This document shows positions 24,606 through 33,304 of a stretch of DNA of 64,000 bases, piece after piece (position 1 is the first letter of the stretch; every line of letters begins with the position of its first letter). Position numbers and translations under genes: made by a program. The stretch spans positions 270,331-334,330 of the forward strand of contig CAKOXO010000002.1 of assembly GCA_934130165.1 (NCBI GenBank), read 5' to 3'. This stretch comes from an uncultured Bacilli bacterium. GTDB taxonomy: Bacteria; Bacillota_I; Bacilli_A; RF39; UBA660. Under the pieces are notes generated by a model. It was not told the origin of the DNA. It made no database searches and was given only the letters and a program-made list of their open reading frames with translations.

Positions 24606-25508
24606 TTAATTACTATTTAAATTATTTAATACTTGATTAATATAGCTATTAGTCAAATCTAATTCTTCATTAACAAGTCCAATTAATGGAGCAATACCAT
24701 CATTTTGATGGAAATCTGAACCTACGGTTGTAAATAAATTATGTTCATCAGCGAATTTAGTCCACTTTTTAGTATCATCTATCTTTTTATTGTTATTTCT
24801 TCTTTGAACATAAATGTAATTAGCTTCAATACCATCAGCTTTCATTTCATTAACTAAACTTAGAATTTCATCTTCTGTAAGTCCATCTTCATAAGTGTAT
24901 GCAACAGGATGGGCTAAAACTACTTTTCCTCCAGCTTTTCTTATCATCTCAGCTGCTAATGAAGGGGTAGCAGTTTTTTTCTCTACATAAGCTGGACAAC
25001 CTTCATTCATTATAGTTTCTATATATTCACCTCTATTTGGAATGTAACCAAACCTTTCCTTTAGAATTTTTTCATTCAAAGGATTATCAACTACATTTGA
25101 AGCAATATGAGCCTTTGTAACAGCATCAATTTTATCTAGGTTTTCAACATCAATTATATAACCTAAAGCACTTATTTTTTCTGCTACGTTATGTAAGTAA
25201 TCATGTCTAGCATTTCTTAATTTGAATAAATCATTTCTAAAATCTTCATTATTTAAATCTATATTATAACCAAGAACATGAATACCACATTTTTTTGTTT
25301 TTGTAGATATTTCAACAGCTGGTATAAGGTTAATATTCTTTTCTTTAGCATAGTTAAACAGCTCATCACTATATGCATCAATAGTATCATGATCAGCTAT
25401 TGCTACTATTGACACCTTATTCTTAACAGCCTCATCTATAACCTCCTTTGGACTTAGTTTTCCATCTGATTTATTTGTATGAATATGTAAATCTATTTTT
25501 TTCTCCAT
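24606..25508 (-). CDS. PHP-domain phosphoesterase (TrpH/RNase AM-like)
   Basis: 300 aa, the usual length of the YciV/TrpH group. Motifs: DLHIHTNKSDG, AIADHDTIDAY, PAVEISTK, HVLGYNID, VLAHPVAYTYEDGL and VGSDFHQND. The group removes 3'-phosphates from 3',5'-nucleoside bisphosphates or short RNA ends. It is of a different PHP subfamily from 12197-13006. Its start lies inside the previous gene (16-base overlap with 25493-26455), so it is translationally coupled to the unknown zinc-finger protein, which hints at a shared pathway. Confidence 0.85.
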   Translation of the reverse strand: MEKKIDLHIHTNKSDGKLSPKEVIDEAVKNKVSIVAIADHDTIDAYSDELFNYAKEKNINLIPAVEISTKTKKCGIHVLGYNIDLNNEDFRNDLFKLRNARHDYLHNVAEKISALGYIIDVENLDKIDAVTKAHIASNVVDNPLNEKILKERFGYIPNRGEYIETIMNEGCPAYVEKKTATPSLAAEMIRKAGGKVVLAHPVAYTYEDGLTEDEILSLVNEMKADGIEANYIYVQRRNNNKKIDDTKKWTKFADEHNLFTTVGSDFHQNDGIAPLIGLVNEELDLTNSYINQVLNNLNSN

Positions 25509-26455
25509 GTTTCCACCCTTTCATTAAATATTTTCTTTAAGCTTTTAGATTCAAATCTTCTTTTATTTGCATCTGTCGCAGATGCATAAAGAAATCTAAA
25601 TAGTTCCTCATTAGTAAAATCACTTGTAACCTGTTCTCTACTATCCACTAACGCTTCCATTATATCACAATCACAATTAAATGGGGTAAATGCTGATAAA
25701 TAATCATAAATAAAATTATAAGCCTCATCATCATATTGCCATTTTTTTCTATATGATTGAGGATGAATTGGTAAATAAGGTGTATTATCACTAATTGATT
25801 TTCTTAATGTTTTAGGAACATTTTCGATTAAATCTATAAGTGTTTCTTTATCAATTATATGCGCATCAAGTGGTAAATTTTTATCTGGCATAGTACCACT
25901 TTCTATACTTTCACTAATTTCTATAATATCTTGCATTGTTTTAAGTGGATTGATATCTGATGGATATAAATTAAAGGCAGTAAATAACTCCATCATTTCT
26001 TCCTTTGTTTTTGAAACCATATTTGCAGGAGAAACAACCCACATATCAATATCAGGTAATCTATTAATTATTTTTCTAGGTTTTAGCTCATTATCAATTC
26101 TTGGACAAGGCTTACAAATTTGTTTTAAATCAGGTAATGTTTCCCCTCTTTTTTCCAAACACTCTCCACATAGCCATATTATTTTATTACTTTCCTTTAT
26201 TTTCTCTAACAATTCCTTATTATATCTTAACTGTTCCTTTATTACTGGTAACTTACCTTCTAAATTAGAATCAAGTGCATAGAAAGGATAACCAGTACCA
26301 AAGGTACCATTACTATTAGAAACGTATTTAGCCATATTATTAAATTTATTAATATTTTCGAGTACATATAATCGTTTTAAATCTGTATTATTAATTTCAA
26401 ATATTGTTGATGCTTCCACAGCTTTTTGGCAATAATCCATTGAAAATTTTTGCAT
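25493..26455 (-). CDS. unrecognised protein with a four-cysteine zinc-finger-like centre
   Basis: 320 aa, soluble. A CGEC pair (Cys96, Cys99) and a CKPC pair (Cys114, Cys117) are spaced like a zinc ribbon, inside LCGECLEKRGETLPDL and QICKPCPRID. Next comes LPDIDMWVVSPANMVSKT, which recalls an acidic strand-turn seen in nucleotidyltransferase-type folds, but I cannot confirm this. A second conserved-looking block is YLPIHPQSYRKKWQYDDEAYN. A CDCD run is at about 270. No family recognised. It is the first gene of a two-gene unit with the PHP phosphoesterase and may act on the same nucleic-acid or nucleotide substrate. Confidence 0.7.
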   Translation of the reverse strand: MQKFSMDYCQKAVEASTIFEINNTDLKRLYVLENINKFNNMAKYVSNSNGTFGTGYPFYALDSNLEGKLPVIKEQLRYNKELLEKIKESNKIIWLCGECLEKRGETLPDLKQICKPCPRIDNELKPRKIINRLPDIDMWVVSPANMVSKTKEEMMELFTAFNLYPSDINPLKTMQDIIEISESIESGTMPDKNLPLDAHIIDKETLIDLIENVPKTLRKSISDNTPYLPIHPQSYRKKWQYDDEAYNFIYDYLSAFTPFNCDCDIMEALVDSREQVTSDFTNEELFRFLYASATDANKRRFESKSLKKIFNERVETWRKK

Positions 26456-26517
26456 ATTAACACTCCTATAAATTGACTGTTATAATACCATAGTTTTCTA
26501 AATATAGCAACTAATCT

Positions 26518-27150
26518 TTATTTAGATATATTAGTTTTTATACTAAATGTAGGAATCCCTGTAGAATATGGTGCTATATCATACTGATTAAAAAATATTA
26601 TAATATTACCATTTGAATCTAGATAATAATTTTCAGGTTTAAAAGTATCAAGAATAAGTTTACATGGATCATCAAAATAATATACTTTATTTTTATTTAT
26701 TTGCATAAGAATTTGTTTGAAAATATTGGTTAAAAAGTAACAATTATTTGAAAAACAACATAATTCTACCATAGTACCATCTACCAAATTCCATGTTTGA
26801 GATACTCTTTTATCATCTCCATGAGCACCACCAGTATATATATAACTATCTAAATATAAACTAACTATTTTCCCTCTAGAAAATGTATAATAAACTTTTC
26901 TAACTATTTCATAAAATCTAACAGGTTGATTATTACTTTTCAAATCTTTATAAAAGTTAATTGCCTCACTATATAATTTATTTTCTATAAAATTTCTAAA
27001 CTTTAAGGCATTACTTTCGTTATAATCATTAAATTTATCTATTTTATATAAACTAGAATCAATTACTGGATACTCAATATAATATTTAAGCACCATAGTA
27101 TCATCATAAAATAGTTCCTTTTCCAATTTCTTTTTTCTCAAATCTATCAT
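26518..27150 (-). CDS. DUF3298/RsiV-like domain protein
   Basis: About 210 aa. The hallmark of the domain is present: YTGGAHGDDKRVSQTWNLVDG, followed by helix FLTNIFKQIL and a late strand PYSTGIPTFSI. In other bacteria the domain occurs in lysozyme-binding anti-sigma factors and lipoproteins, but here no signal or anchor is visible. A longer frame starts at 27234 inside the HD gene. The better start is the ATG at 27148-27150, after an AGAGG site, because a terminator hairpin (27154-27183) lies between the two genes. That AGAGG sits in the hairpin's descending arm, so translation might be tuned by folding. Confidence 0.65.
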   Translation of the reverse strand: MIDLRKKKLEKELFYDDTMVLKYYIEYPVIDSSLYKIDKFNDYNESNALKFRNFIENKLYSEAINFYKDLKSNNQPVRFYEIVRKVYYTFSRGKIVSLYLDSYIYTGGAHGDDKRVSQTWNLVDGTMVELCCFSNNCYFLTNIFKQILMQINKNKVYYFDDPCKLILDTFKPENYYLDSNGNIIIFFNQYDIAPYSTGIPTFSIKTNISK

Positions 27151-27153
27151 AAT

Positions 27154-27183
27154 AAAAACCTCTATACAATGTATGAGGTTTTT
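27154..27183 (-). terminator. terminator hairpin between the HD and DUF3298-like genes, overlapping a ribosome site
   Basis: AAAAACCTC and GAGGTTTTT form a 9-bp stem extended by ATAC/GTAT, with T-rich flanks on both strands. It terminates the HD gene ending at 27198. Its 3' arm supplies the AGAGG of the next gene. Confidence 0.7.
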
Positions 27184-27197
27184 ATCAGTTTTATTAA

Positions 27198-27656
27198 TTA
27201 ATAACTTATTGAAAATGTTTCTAGTAGTGCACAAATTTTATCTGCTATACAAACTATAAAAGATTCTAAATATCTCGGTGGAGTTATATTAAGTGGAAAC
27301 ATATGCTTTTTAATTATGTCTTTTTCTATCTTACAAAGTGAAAAATCTCTTGATGCATTTTCTAAGGCTCGAGTTGCATGTGTAAAACCATGTAGTTTAT
27401 GACTATCATCTTTTACATGCCAATCATATAAGAAATAATCATGTAATAAAGCACCTCTAATTAATGCCCTTTGATTTATTTTAAGAGGAATAAAAAGTGA
27501 AATATATGCACATAGGCAAGCTACACCTACTGAATGTTGAAAAACAGTTACATTTCCATGTTGTATAAAAGTTTTTTCAAGTTGCATACATTCAGATTGT
27601 ATTATATCTCCTCCATGAAATAATACTAAAGCTTTCATATGATTAACTATACTCAT
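27198..27656 (-). CDS. HD-domain phosphohydrolase
   Basis: 152 aa. His in FQHSVGVACLCAYIS, the HD pair in LLHDYFLYDW, a His-rich segment KLHGFTHATRAL, KKHMFPLNI and Asp in IADKICALLE fill the HD ligand pattern. It belongs to a separate HD subgroup from the two in the 10-15 kb operon, resembling the short uncharacterised HDIG proteins common in Firmicutes. Start supported by a GGTGGTGA site. Possible relation to the FtsX remnant upstream is only by position. Function unknown beyond metal-dependent phosphohydrolysis. Confidence 0.75.
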   Translation of the reverse strand: MSIVNHMKALVLFHGGDIIQSECMQLEKTFIQHGNVTVFQHSVGVACLCAYISLFIPLKINQRALIRGALLHDYFLYDWHVKDDSHKLHGFTHATRALENASRDFSLCKIEKDIIKKHMFPLNITPPRYLESFIVCIADKICALLETFSISY

Positions 27657-27713
27657 TCAATCACCACCGTTACGCATTCTCATTATAATACACTATCTAT
27701 ATTATTTCAATAA

Positions 27714-28376
27714 TTATTCATTTCCTTTTAGGCTAGTTACCATATCTATAGAATTAATTTTTCTAGATAAAACTTTAGATACTATATAAGATACTAGGAA
27801 TGTTCCCACTATGGCATAAATATAAGAATAAAGACTAATATTTGCACCAAAATCATAGCTTTCTTCAACAGCGGTCTTAAATAACCAATCTGTTAAATAA
27901 TATCCAGCTGGCAAACCTAAAATGATAGATATTATAGCAATGATGTTATTTTGTTTTATAAAGATTTTTCTAATCTGTTTATTCTTAAATCCTAATACTT
28001 TTAATGTTGCGAATTGATATTGTTTTTCAGTATAAGATAATACTCCCATATTATAGATAATTACAGCACCTAAAACAATTGCGATACATATAATTAAAAC
28101 AATCATAGTTTTCATTGTAGATAACATATTACTCATACCTTCTTCTAAAGAGTTAAGATCTTGAATTAATTCTACATTTCTAATCTCTTTAGTATCTTTT
28201 AAATCTTTATTTGTATATAAAGAATCAGGTTGATAAGTATTACCTAACTTTTCATAATATTTTTTAGTAATAGTCATATTTTGATTTTGAGGATCTTTAT
28301 TAAATCCAATAATTTTTGACTTATAATATTTATCATTTCCAACAAGATGCCATGTAATAGTATCACCTAATTTAGA
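27714..28376 (-). pseudogene. C-terminal remnant of an FtsX-family ABC transporter permease
   Basis: The readable part starts at the IS junction with SKLGDTITWHLVGNDKYY (a periplasmic FtsX/MacB domain segment, GDTI plus W). It goes on to KDPQNQNMTITKKYYEKLG and about 110 residues with four membrane helices including YTEKQYQFATLKVLGFKNKQI, the FtsX signature. Full permeases of this type are several hundred residues longer, so the N-terminal half is gone. The surviving frame is open and intact for 220 codons. The loss is explained by the IS3-type remnant that begins at the same place on the other strand. Confidence 0.8.
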
Positions 28377-28731
28377 ACAAATAAATGATATGCTTAATAA
28401 AGCATTTGATGGCAGAAATCTAGAAGAATTAATATTTCATTCGGATCAAGGATGGCAATATCAACATAAATCTTATCAACAGCGATTAAAGAATAAAGGT
28501 ATAAAACAAAGTATGTCTAGAAAAGGAAATAGTATGGATAATGGAATGATGGAAAATTTCTTTGGTTTACTTAAAACAGAAATGTTTTATGATCAAGAAG
28601 ATAGTTATAAAACATTAGATGATTTAATAAAAGCAATTGATGACTATATTTATTATTACAATTATGATAGAATCAAAGTTAAATTAAAAGGACTGTCACC
28701 CGTAAATTACAGGTTACAATCCTCTAATTAG
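28363..28731 (+). pseudogene. IS3-family transposase (OrfB), C-terminal third only
   Basis: The frame is in register from SPNLEQINDMLNKAFD at 28363, before the first available ATG (28390). It contains the second catalytic Asp in IFHSDQGWQYQ, the catalytic Glu in NGMMENFFGLLKTEMFY and the end DRIKVKLKGLSPVNYR. The first catalytic Asp of the DDE triad and the whole helix-turn-helix part are missing, so it cannot transpose on its own. Confidence 0.85.
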
Positions 28732-28771
28732 AAACTATTTATAAACTGTCCAACTTTTGGGGTTCAGTTCA
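28363..28771 (+). mobile_element. 3' remnant of an IS3-family (IS150-like) insertion sequence
   Basis: The element's right end is recognisable: GTCCAACTTTTGGGGTTCAG then TTCA (28748-28771) ends in CA as IS3-family ends do. The left end and about two thirds of the element are absent. It meets the FtsX remnant within 28363-28376, where both reading frames are still homologous to their families, so the join is a deletion, not a simple insertion. Confidence 0.8.
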
Positions 28772-28790
28772 TTTAAAGTTGAGTTTTTAT

Positions 28791-29546
28791 TTATTTTCCA
28801 CTTTCTTTTTTATACTTTTTTTCATTTGTATCATTTTTATCAATGAACTTTATATCAATAGCTCCATAATCATCAAAGTCTAATTTTAAACTATCAGATA
28901 ACATCTTATAAATTTCATCATATGTTATTTTTTCTAAGTTCAATAGCGATTCTTTTAATTTCTGATTATCTATATATTCATTAAGATAGTTCAGATTTCT
29001 TAATCTTTTCTTAAAATCTACATTCAATTTCAAGTTATCAAAAGATAATGCATAACAATTATAAGAAACGTATTCTTTTATACCATCCTTATTTTCTATT
29101 TTTTTTGATACAAGTATTTTTTTTCCGGTGTTTCTATCAGTAATAAAATTATACTTAATTTTTTGATCATTATAAATTATTCTAAATTGAGAAGGATGAT
29201 CAACAAAATTTCCAAATGAAAAACTTATTTTTGCCTTTTTACCAGTTTCTAATATATCACAATCAAATGACTCCTCATCACTATTATATCCACTTATAAT
29301 ATAAAATCTACTCTTATCCAAACCAAATAATCTTAAATATCTTGGAAATATTTCACTGACTTCATCTAAACTTCTTTTTAATGTATTATTATCTAACAAA
29401 TCTTCTGCTGGACAAGGAATATTATACTTTGTAAAAATACTACTTTTTTTATATGTGCTTTGTATTATTCCTAACCATTGACCCATTTTTATTTGTAACA
29501 TTTTATCATCAAAAATTGCTTTAGAATAATTTGTATCACTTTTCAT
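28791..29546 (-). CDS. unrecognised protein, cotranscribed with miaB
   Basis: 251 aa from the ATG at 29544-29546, which follows a GGGGGAG site. The longer frame from 29576 overlaps miaB and is less likely. No membrane segments or signal peptide. I see PCPAEDLLDNNTLKRSL, a mixed beta region with SFSFGNFVDHPSQFRIIY, and an acidic-to-basic charged tail ending KKYKKESGK. No family recognised. It follows miaB by about 20 bases, so readthrough from miaB is expected. Its 3' end is next to the IS3 remnant. Confidence 0.7.
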   Translation of the reverse strand: MKSDTNYSKAIFDDKMLQIKMGQWLGIIQSTYKKSSIFTKYNIPCPAEDLLDNNTLKRSLDEVSEIFPRYLRLFGLDKSRFYIISGYNSDEESFDCDILETGKKAKISFSFGNFVDHPSQFRIIYNDQKIKYNFITDRNTGKKILVSKKIENKDGIKEYVSYNCYALSFDNLKLNVDFKKRLRNLNYLNEYIDNQKLKESLLNLEKITYDEIYKMLSDSLKLDFDDYGAIDIKFIDKNDTNEKKYKKESGK

Positions 29547-29568
29547 ATTATCTCCCCCTAAATCTATT

Positions 29569-30990
29569 CTATTCAACTATTTCACCATTCATACTCCAAG
29601 TTTTTACTTCAGTTATTTTAACATTAATTATTTGACCTATATGTTCAGAACTTCCTTTAACATTAACTAATTTCATAGTATCAGTATACCCCATCAAATA
29701 TTTATTATCTTTTTCACTATAACCTTCAATTAATACTGGAACTATTTTATTTAAATATTTATCATTAGCAAGCTTTGAATATTTATTTACTAGTTCATTT
29801 AATTGTTGCAACCTTTTATTCTTTTCTTCCAAACTAACATTATCTTCCATTTTTTCTGCAGGTGTACCAACTCTTTTTGAAAAGATAAAAGTAAAAGCAG
29901 AATCATATTTACATTTATTAACTACATCAAGTGTTTCTTTAAAATCATTTTCATCCTCACCTGGAAACCCTACTATAATATCTGTTGTAATAGATGAGTT
30001 TGGTATAGCTTTTTTTATTTTATTAAATAATGTTAGGTATTCATCCTTTGTATATCTTCTACCCATAAGTTTTAAGATTTTATTTGAACCACTTTGTAGC
30101 GGTAAATGAATATAAGGCATAATATTTTTATTTTCTTTTATTACTTCAATCATTCTATCAGTAAAATCCCAAGGATGACTAGTTACAAATCTTATTCTTG
30201 GTATATTAGTTTTAGCAACATCTTCCAGTAAATTTTCCATGCCATAGTCTATATCTAAATCTTTACCATAAGCATTAACATTTTGTCCTAGTAGAGTCAC
30301 TTCCTTATATCCATCTTCAATTAATTTCTTAACCTCTTTTAATATATATTCTGGTTTTCTACTTCTTTGTTTTCCTCTAGTATATGGAACTATACAATAA
30401 GTACAAAACTTATCACATCCATACATAATGTTAATCCATGCCTTGTATTTAGAATCTCTTTTTACAGGAACATTTTCAATAATATCCCCTTCTATACTCA
30501 TAACTTCTATTTCTAGTTCTTTATTCTTTATAGATTCATGTAGTATTTGTGGCAATCTATGAATATTATGTGTTCCAAAGACTATATCAACCCATTTATA
30601 CTTTTCTTTAATCTCTTTAACCACTACTTCTTCTTGAGCCATACATCCACATAATCCTACTACTATATCAGGTCTCTCAGCTTTTAAATGCTTTAGTCTA
30701 CCTAACATTCCAAATGCTTTATTATGGGCATTTTCTCTAATAGAGCATGTATTTAATAATATTAAATCAGCTTTTTCATAATCGAGTGTTTCAGTATATG
30801 ACATATCTTCAAGTATTGCTTTTATATTTTCACCATCATGCTCATTCATTTGACATCCATATGTTTTTATAAAATATTTTTTATTAACACCTAGATTTTT
30901 TTCGTAATCATCAACAAAATAGTCATTATCTTTTACTAATACTTTTTTTCTACTTCTCTTTCTTGCTTCAGTTAAACTTGGCATTATCAT
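29569..30990 (-). CDS. miaB: tRNA-2-methylthio-N6-dimethylallyladenosine synthase MiaB
   Basis: 473 aa. UPF0004 domain: KTYGCQMNEHDGE, LNTCSIRENAHNKAFG and GLCGCMAQEE carry the three auxiliary-cluster cysteines. Radical-SAM domain: CDKFCTYCIVPYTRG (CxxxCxxC), LPLQSGSN, ITTDIIVGFPGE. A TRAM domain is at the C-terminus, from about 405. It adds the 2-methylthio group to isopentenyl-A37 in tRNA. It starts at 30990 with an AAGGA site some distance upstream. The next minus-strand gene is the unknown one at 28791. Confidence 0.95.
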   Translation of the reverse strand: MIMPSLTEARKRSRKKVLVKDNDYFVDDYEKNLGVNKKYFIKTYGCQMNEHDGENIKAILEDMSYTETLDYEKADLILLNTCSIRENAHNKAFGMLGRLKHLKAERPDIVVGLCGCMAQEEVVVKEIKEKYKWVDIVFGTHNIHRLPQILHESIKNKELEIEVMSIEGDIIENVPVKRDSKYKAWINIMYGCDKFCTYCIVPYTRGKQRSRKPEYILKEVKKLIEDGYKEVTLLGQNVNAYGKDLDIDYGMENLLEDVAKTNIPRIRFVTSHPWDFTDRMIEVIKENKNIMPYIHLPLQSGSNKILKLMGRRYTKDEYLTLFNKIKKAIPNSSITTDIIVGFPGEDENDFKETLDVVNKCKYDSAFTFIFSKRVGTPAEKMEDNVSLEEKNKRLQQLNELVNKYSKLANDKYLNKIVPVLIEGYSEKDNKYLMGYTDTMKLVNVKGSSEHIGQIINVKITEVKTWSMNGEIVE

Positions 30991-31048
30991 AAAAACACAT
31001 CCTTACATCTCTTAAATCCACTATATTATACCATCATTACAATTAAAA

Positions 31049-31074
31049 AGAAAGTACAATATTTTATACTTTCT
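31049..31074 (-). terminator. terminator of the csoR-P-type ATPase operon
   Basis: AGAAAGTA and TACTTTCT (8 bp) with a TTTTT run on the minus strand. The stem includes the last codons of the ATPase gene. Confidence 0.7.
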
Positions 31075-32884
31075 TAACCATTATTAATAAAGAATTTAAA
31101 ATTGAAATCATTGTTACACCAACATCTGCGAACACTGCCATCCAAATGGAAGTGGTTTTTAATACTGCTAATAATAAAACTATAAACTTAACTAATAAAA
31201 CAAATGTAATATTTGCTAACATCTTTTGCTTAACTAATCTCGAAATTTTTATCATTTCAGGTAGTTTTTCTAAATTATCATTCATAATTACGATATCACT
31301 ATATTCAATAGCAGCATCACTACCTATCATTCCCATTGAAACACCAATATCAGCACATTTCATAACAGGAGCATCATTCATACCATCACCAATAAATAAT
31401 GTAGTACCTTCTTTTCTTAACTTTTTAACTTTATTTACTTTATCTATTGGAAGGAGTTCAGCAAAATAATTATCCATATCTATACTTTCTGATATTAATT
31501 TTACTGATTTAGTATTATCACCTGATAACATCACAAGATTTTTAATACCCATTTCTTTTAATGACGCTAAAGTCTTTTTAGCATTACTCTTAATTTTGTC
31601 AGATACAACTATATATCCTTCTAGCTTTTTATCAATTGCAATATAAGAAACACTACCTATTACTTCTTTTTCTTCTATAGGAATATTATTTTCCTTCATA
31701 AACTTAGCTGTACCTATTAAAATAGATTTGTTATTAATCCTACATCTTATACCACTACCACTTATTTCCTTATAATTTTTTATATCTTTATTGTCAATCT
31801 TTTTATTATAAGATTTTACTATAGCACGAGCTATTGGATGATTCGAAAAACTTTCAGCCTTTGCAGCTAACGTTAATAAATCATCTTTAGATAATGTATT
31901 ACTTTCTATTTTTGTAACTTCAAACACACCTTCTGTAATTGTTCCTGTTTTATCAAAGGCAATATTTTGAACATTAACTAACTTATCTAATATATTACTT
32001 CCTTTTATTAAGATTCCATTATGACTAGATTTTCCTATTCCACAAAAATATGATAAAGGAATTGAAATAACTAAAGCACAAGGACATGATGTTACTAAAA
32101 ATATTAGTGACTTATATAACCATGTATTAAAATCTTGTTTAAAAATAAGCACAGGGATTATTACCAAAAGGAATGCTACTACAACTATAATTGGAGTGTA
32201 GATTTTAGAAAATTTAGTTATAAACTTTTCAGTTTTTCCTTTTTTGTCATTTGAATTTTCTATTAAGTCTATTATTTTATATGCGGTGGAAGTTTCATAA
32301 ATAGATGTAGATTTTACAGTTAAAATAGAATCCTTATTGATATATCCACTTAATACAGAATCATTTTTCTTAACAGTTTTTAAAACAGCCTCTCCAGTTA
32401 AAGATGATGTATCAACACTACTAACACCATCTATGATAATACCATCTAATGGAACTTTTTCACCGGGTTTCACTACAAAAATATCATTTATCTCTACTTC
32501 TTTTATATCAACCTTTTTTATTTCATTATCTTTTTTTAAATTAACAAAATCACTCTTTAAATCTATTAAGGAAACAATTTTCTTTTTGGAATTATCAACT
32601 GCTAAATCAGATAAATACTCTCCTATTTGGAACAATAATACTACAATTACAGCTTCACTATAACTTTTAATAACAAAGGCTCCAATAGTTGCAATAATCA
32701 TTAATATATTTTCATTAAATATTTCACCTTCTAATATTTCTTTAATAGCATTTATATATAGTTCATAGGAAACTATAATATAACTTAATACTAAAAAGAT
32801 TAGCTTATATTTAGGGAATACATAAGATAAGACAAAAAGTATTATCGATAAAATTATTTTTAAGGGTTCAATATATTTTTTCAA
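31064..32884 (-). CDS. heavy-metal P1B-type ATPase, Zn/Cd-type signature
   Basis: About 606 aa from a TTG at 32882-32884, one base past the csoR stop. An upstream ATG at 32932 would overlap csoR by 47 bases and lacks a ribosome site. The enzyme has no N-terminal metal-binding domain, which is shorter than most ZntA/CadA. Motifs: LTGEAVL, SCPCALVIS (metal-gate CPC), DKTGTITEG, SNHPIARA and GDGMNDAPV. The last membrane helices carry LVKFIVLLLAV and FADVGVTMISILNSL, so a Lys and Asp at the positions used by ZntA-type zinc/cadmium pumps, not the Tyr/Asn/Ser set of copper pumps. It is translated right after a CsoR-type repressor. Confidence 0.85.
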   Translation of the reverse strand: MKKYIEPLKIILSIILFVLSYVFPKYKLIFLVLSYIIVSYELYINAIKEILEGEIFNENILMIIATIGAFVIKSYSEAVIVVLLFQIGEYLSDLAVDNSKKKIVSLIDLKSDFVNLKKDNEIKKVDIKEVEINDIFVVKPGEKVPLDGIIIDGVSSVDTSSLTGEAVLKTVKKNDSVLSGYINKDSILTVKSTSIYETSTAYKIIDLIENSNDKKGKTEKFITKFSKIYTPIIVVVAFLLVIIPVLIFKQDFNTWLYKSLIFLVTSCPCALVISIPLSYFCGIGKSSHNGILIKGSNILDKLVNVQNIAFDKTGTITEGVFEVTKIESNTLSKDDLLTLAAKAESFSNHPIARAIVKSYNKKIDNKDIKNYKEISGSGIRCRINNKSILIGTAKFMKENNIPIEEKEVIGSVSYIAIDKKLEGYIVVSDKIKSNAKKTLASLKEMGIKNLVMLSGDNTKSVKLISESIDMDNYFAELLPIDKVNKVKKLRKEGTTLFIGDGMNDAPVMKCADIGVSMGMIGSDAAIEYSDIVIMNDNLEKLPEMIKISRLVKQKMLANITFVLLVKFIVLLLAVLKTTSIWMAVFADVGVTMISILNSLLIMVKKV

Positions 32885-32885
32885 A

Positions 32886-33185
32886 CTAGACCAACTTTCT
32901 AAATAAATCCATAACTTCATCAATGGATTCATAATTTTCTTTTTTTATATCATCAACCATACATGTTTTCATATGATTATGTAATAATTCTTGACCTAAA
33001 CTTTTCAATGATTTAGTAACAGCAGCAATTTGTATTAATAATTCGTCACAGTGTCTATCTTCTGAAATCATCTTATTAATCCCCCTAATACTACCTTCAA
33101 TTCTATTTAATCTTATTGTATATTTTCTTTTTTCATCATTACTCATATGTACTACTTTAGTACACCTATCTCTTTCTCTTGTCAT
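32886..33185 (-). CDS. csoR: CsoR-family copper-type metal-sensing repressor
   Basis: 99 aa, four-helix DUF156/CsoR protein: RLNRIEGSIRGINKMI, DELLIQIAAVTKSLKSL and LLHNHMKTC. The copper ligand triad is intact with exact CsoR spacing: Cys46, His71, Cys75 (25 and 4 residues, as C36/H61/C65 in M. tuberculosis CsoR). In the absence of Cu(I) such proteins sit on their operator and block transcription. Start at 33185 with an AAGGAGG site. It leads a two-gene operon with the P-type ATPase and is autoregulated via the site at 33227-33245. Confidence 0.9.
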   Translation of the reverse strand: MTRERDRCTKVVHMSNDEKRKYTIRLNRIEGSIRGINKMISEDRHCDELLIQIAAVTKSLKSLGQELLHNHMKTCMVDDIKKENYESIDEVMDLFRKLV

Positions 33186-33222
33186 ACATCCTCCTTATTA
33201 TATATTATATTCGTTCAATGAA

Positions 33223-33251
33223 ATTATATACCCCCTATAGGTATATGTCAA
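33223..33251 (-). promoter_or_regulatory. csoR promoter with CsoR operator in the spacer
   Basis: Minus strand: TTGACA (33246-33251), a 17-base spacer and TATAAT (33223-33228), a consensus sigma-A promoter. The spacer holds TATACC-ccctata-GGTATA (33227-33245), the G/C-centred inverted repeat typical of CsoR operators, so bound CsoR would exclude RNA polymerase. Confidence 0.85.
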
Positions 33252-33265
33252 TATAAATAAAAAAA

Positions 33266-33291
33266 GATTAAACTATATAAACAGTTTAATC
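33266..33291 (-). terminator. terminator after the 102-aa gene
   Basis: GATTAAACT and AGTTTAATC form a 9-bp stem with an 8-base loop, followed on the minus strand by TTTTTTT. It isolates the nrd-side genes from csoR. Confidence 0.75.
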
Positions 33292-33304
33292 ATATATTTT
33301 ACAA

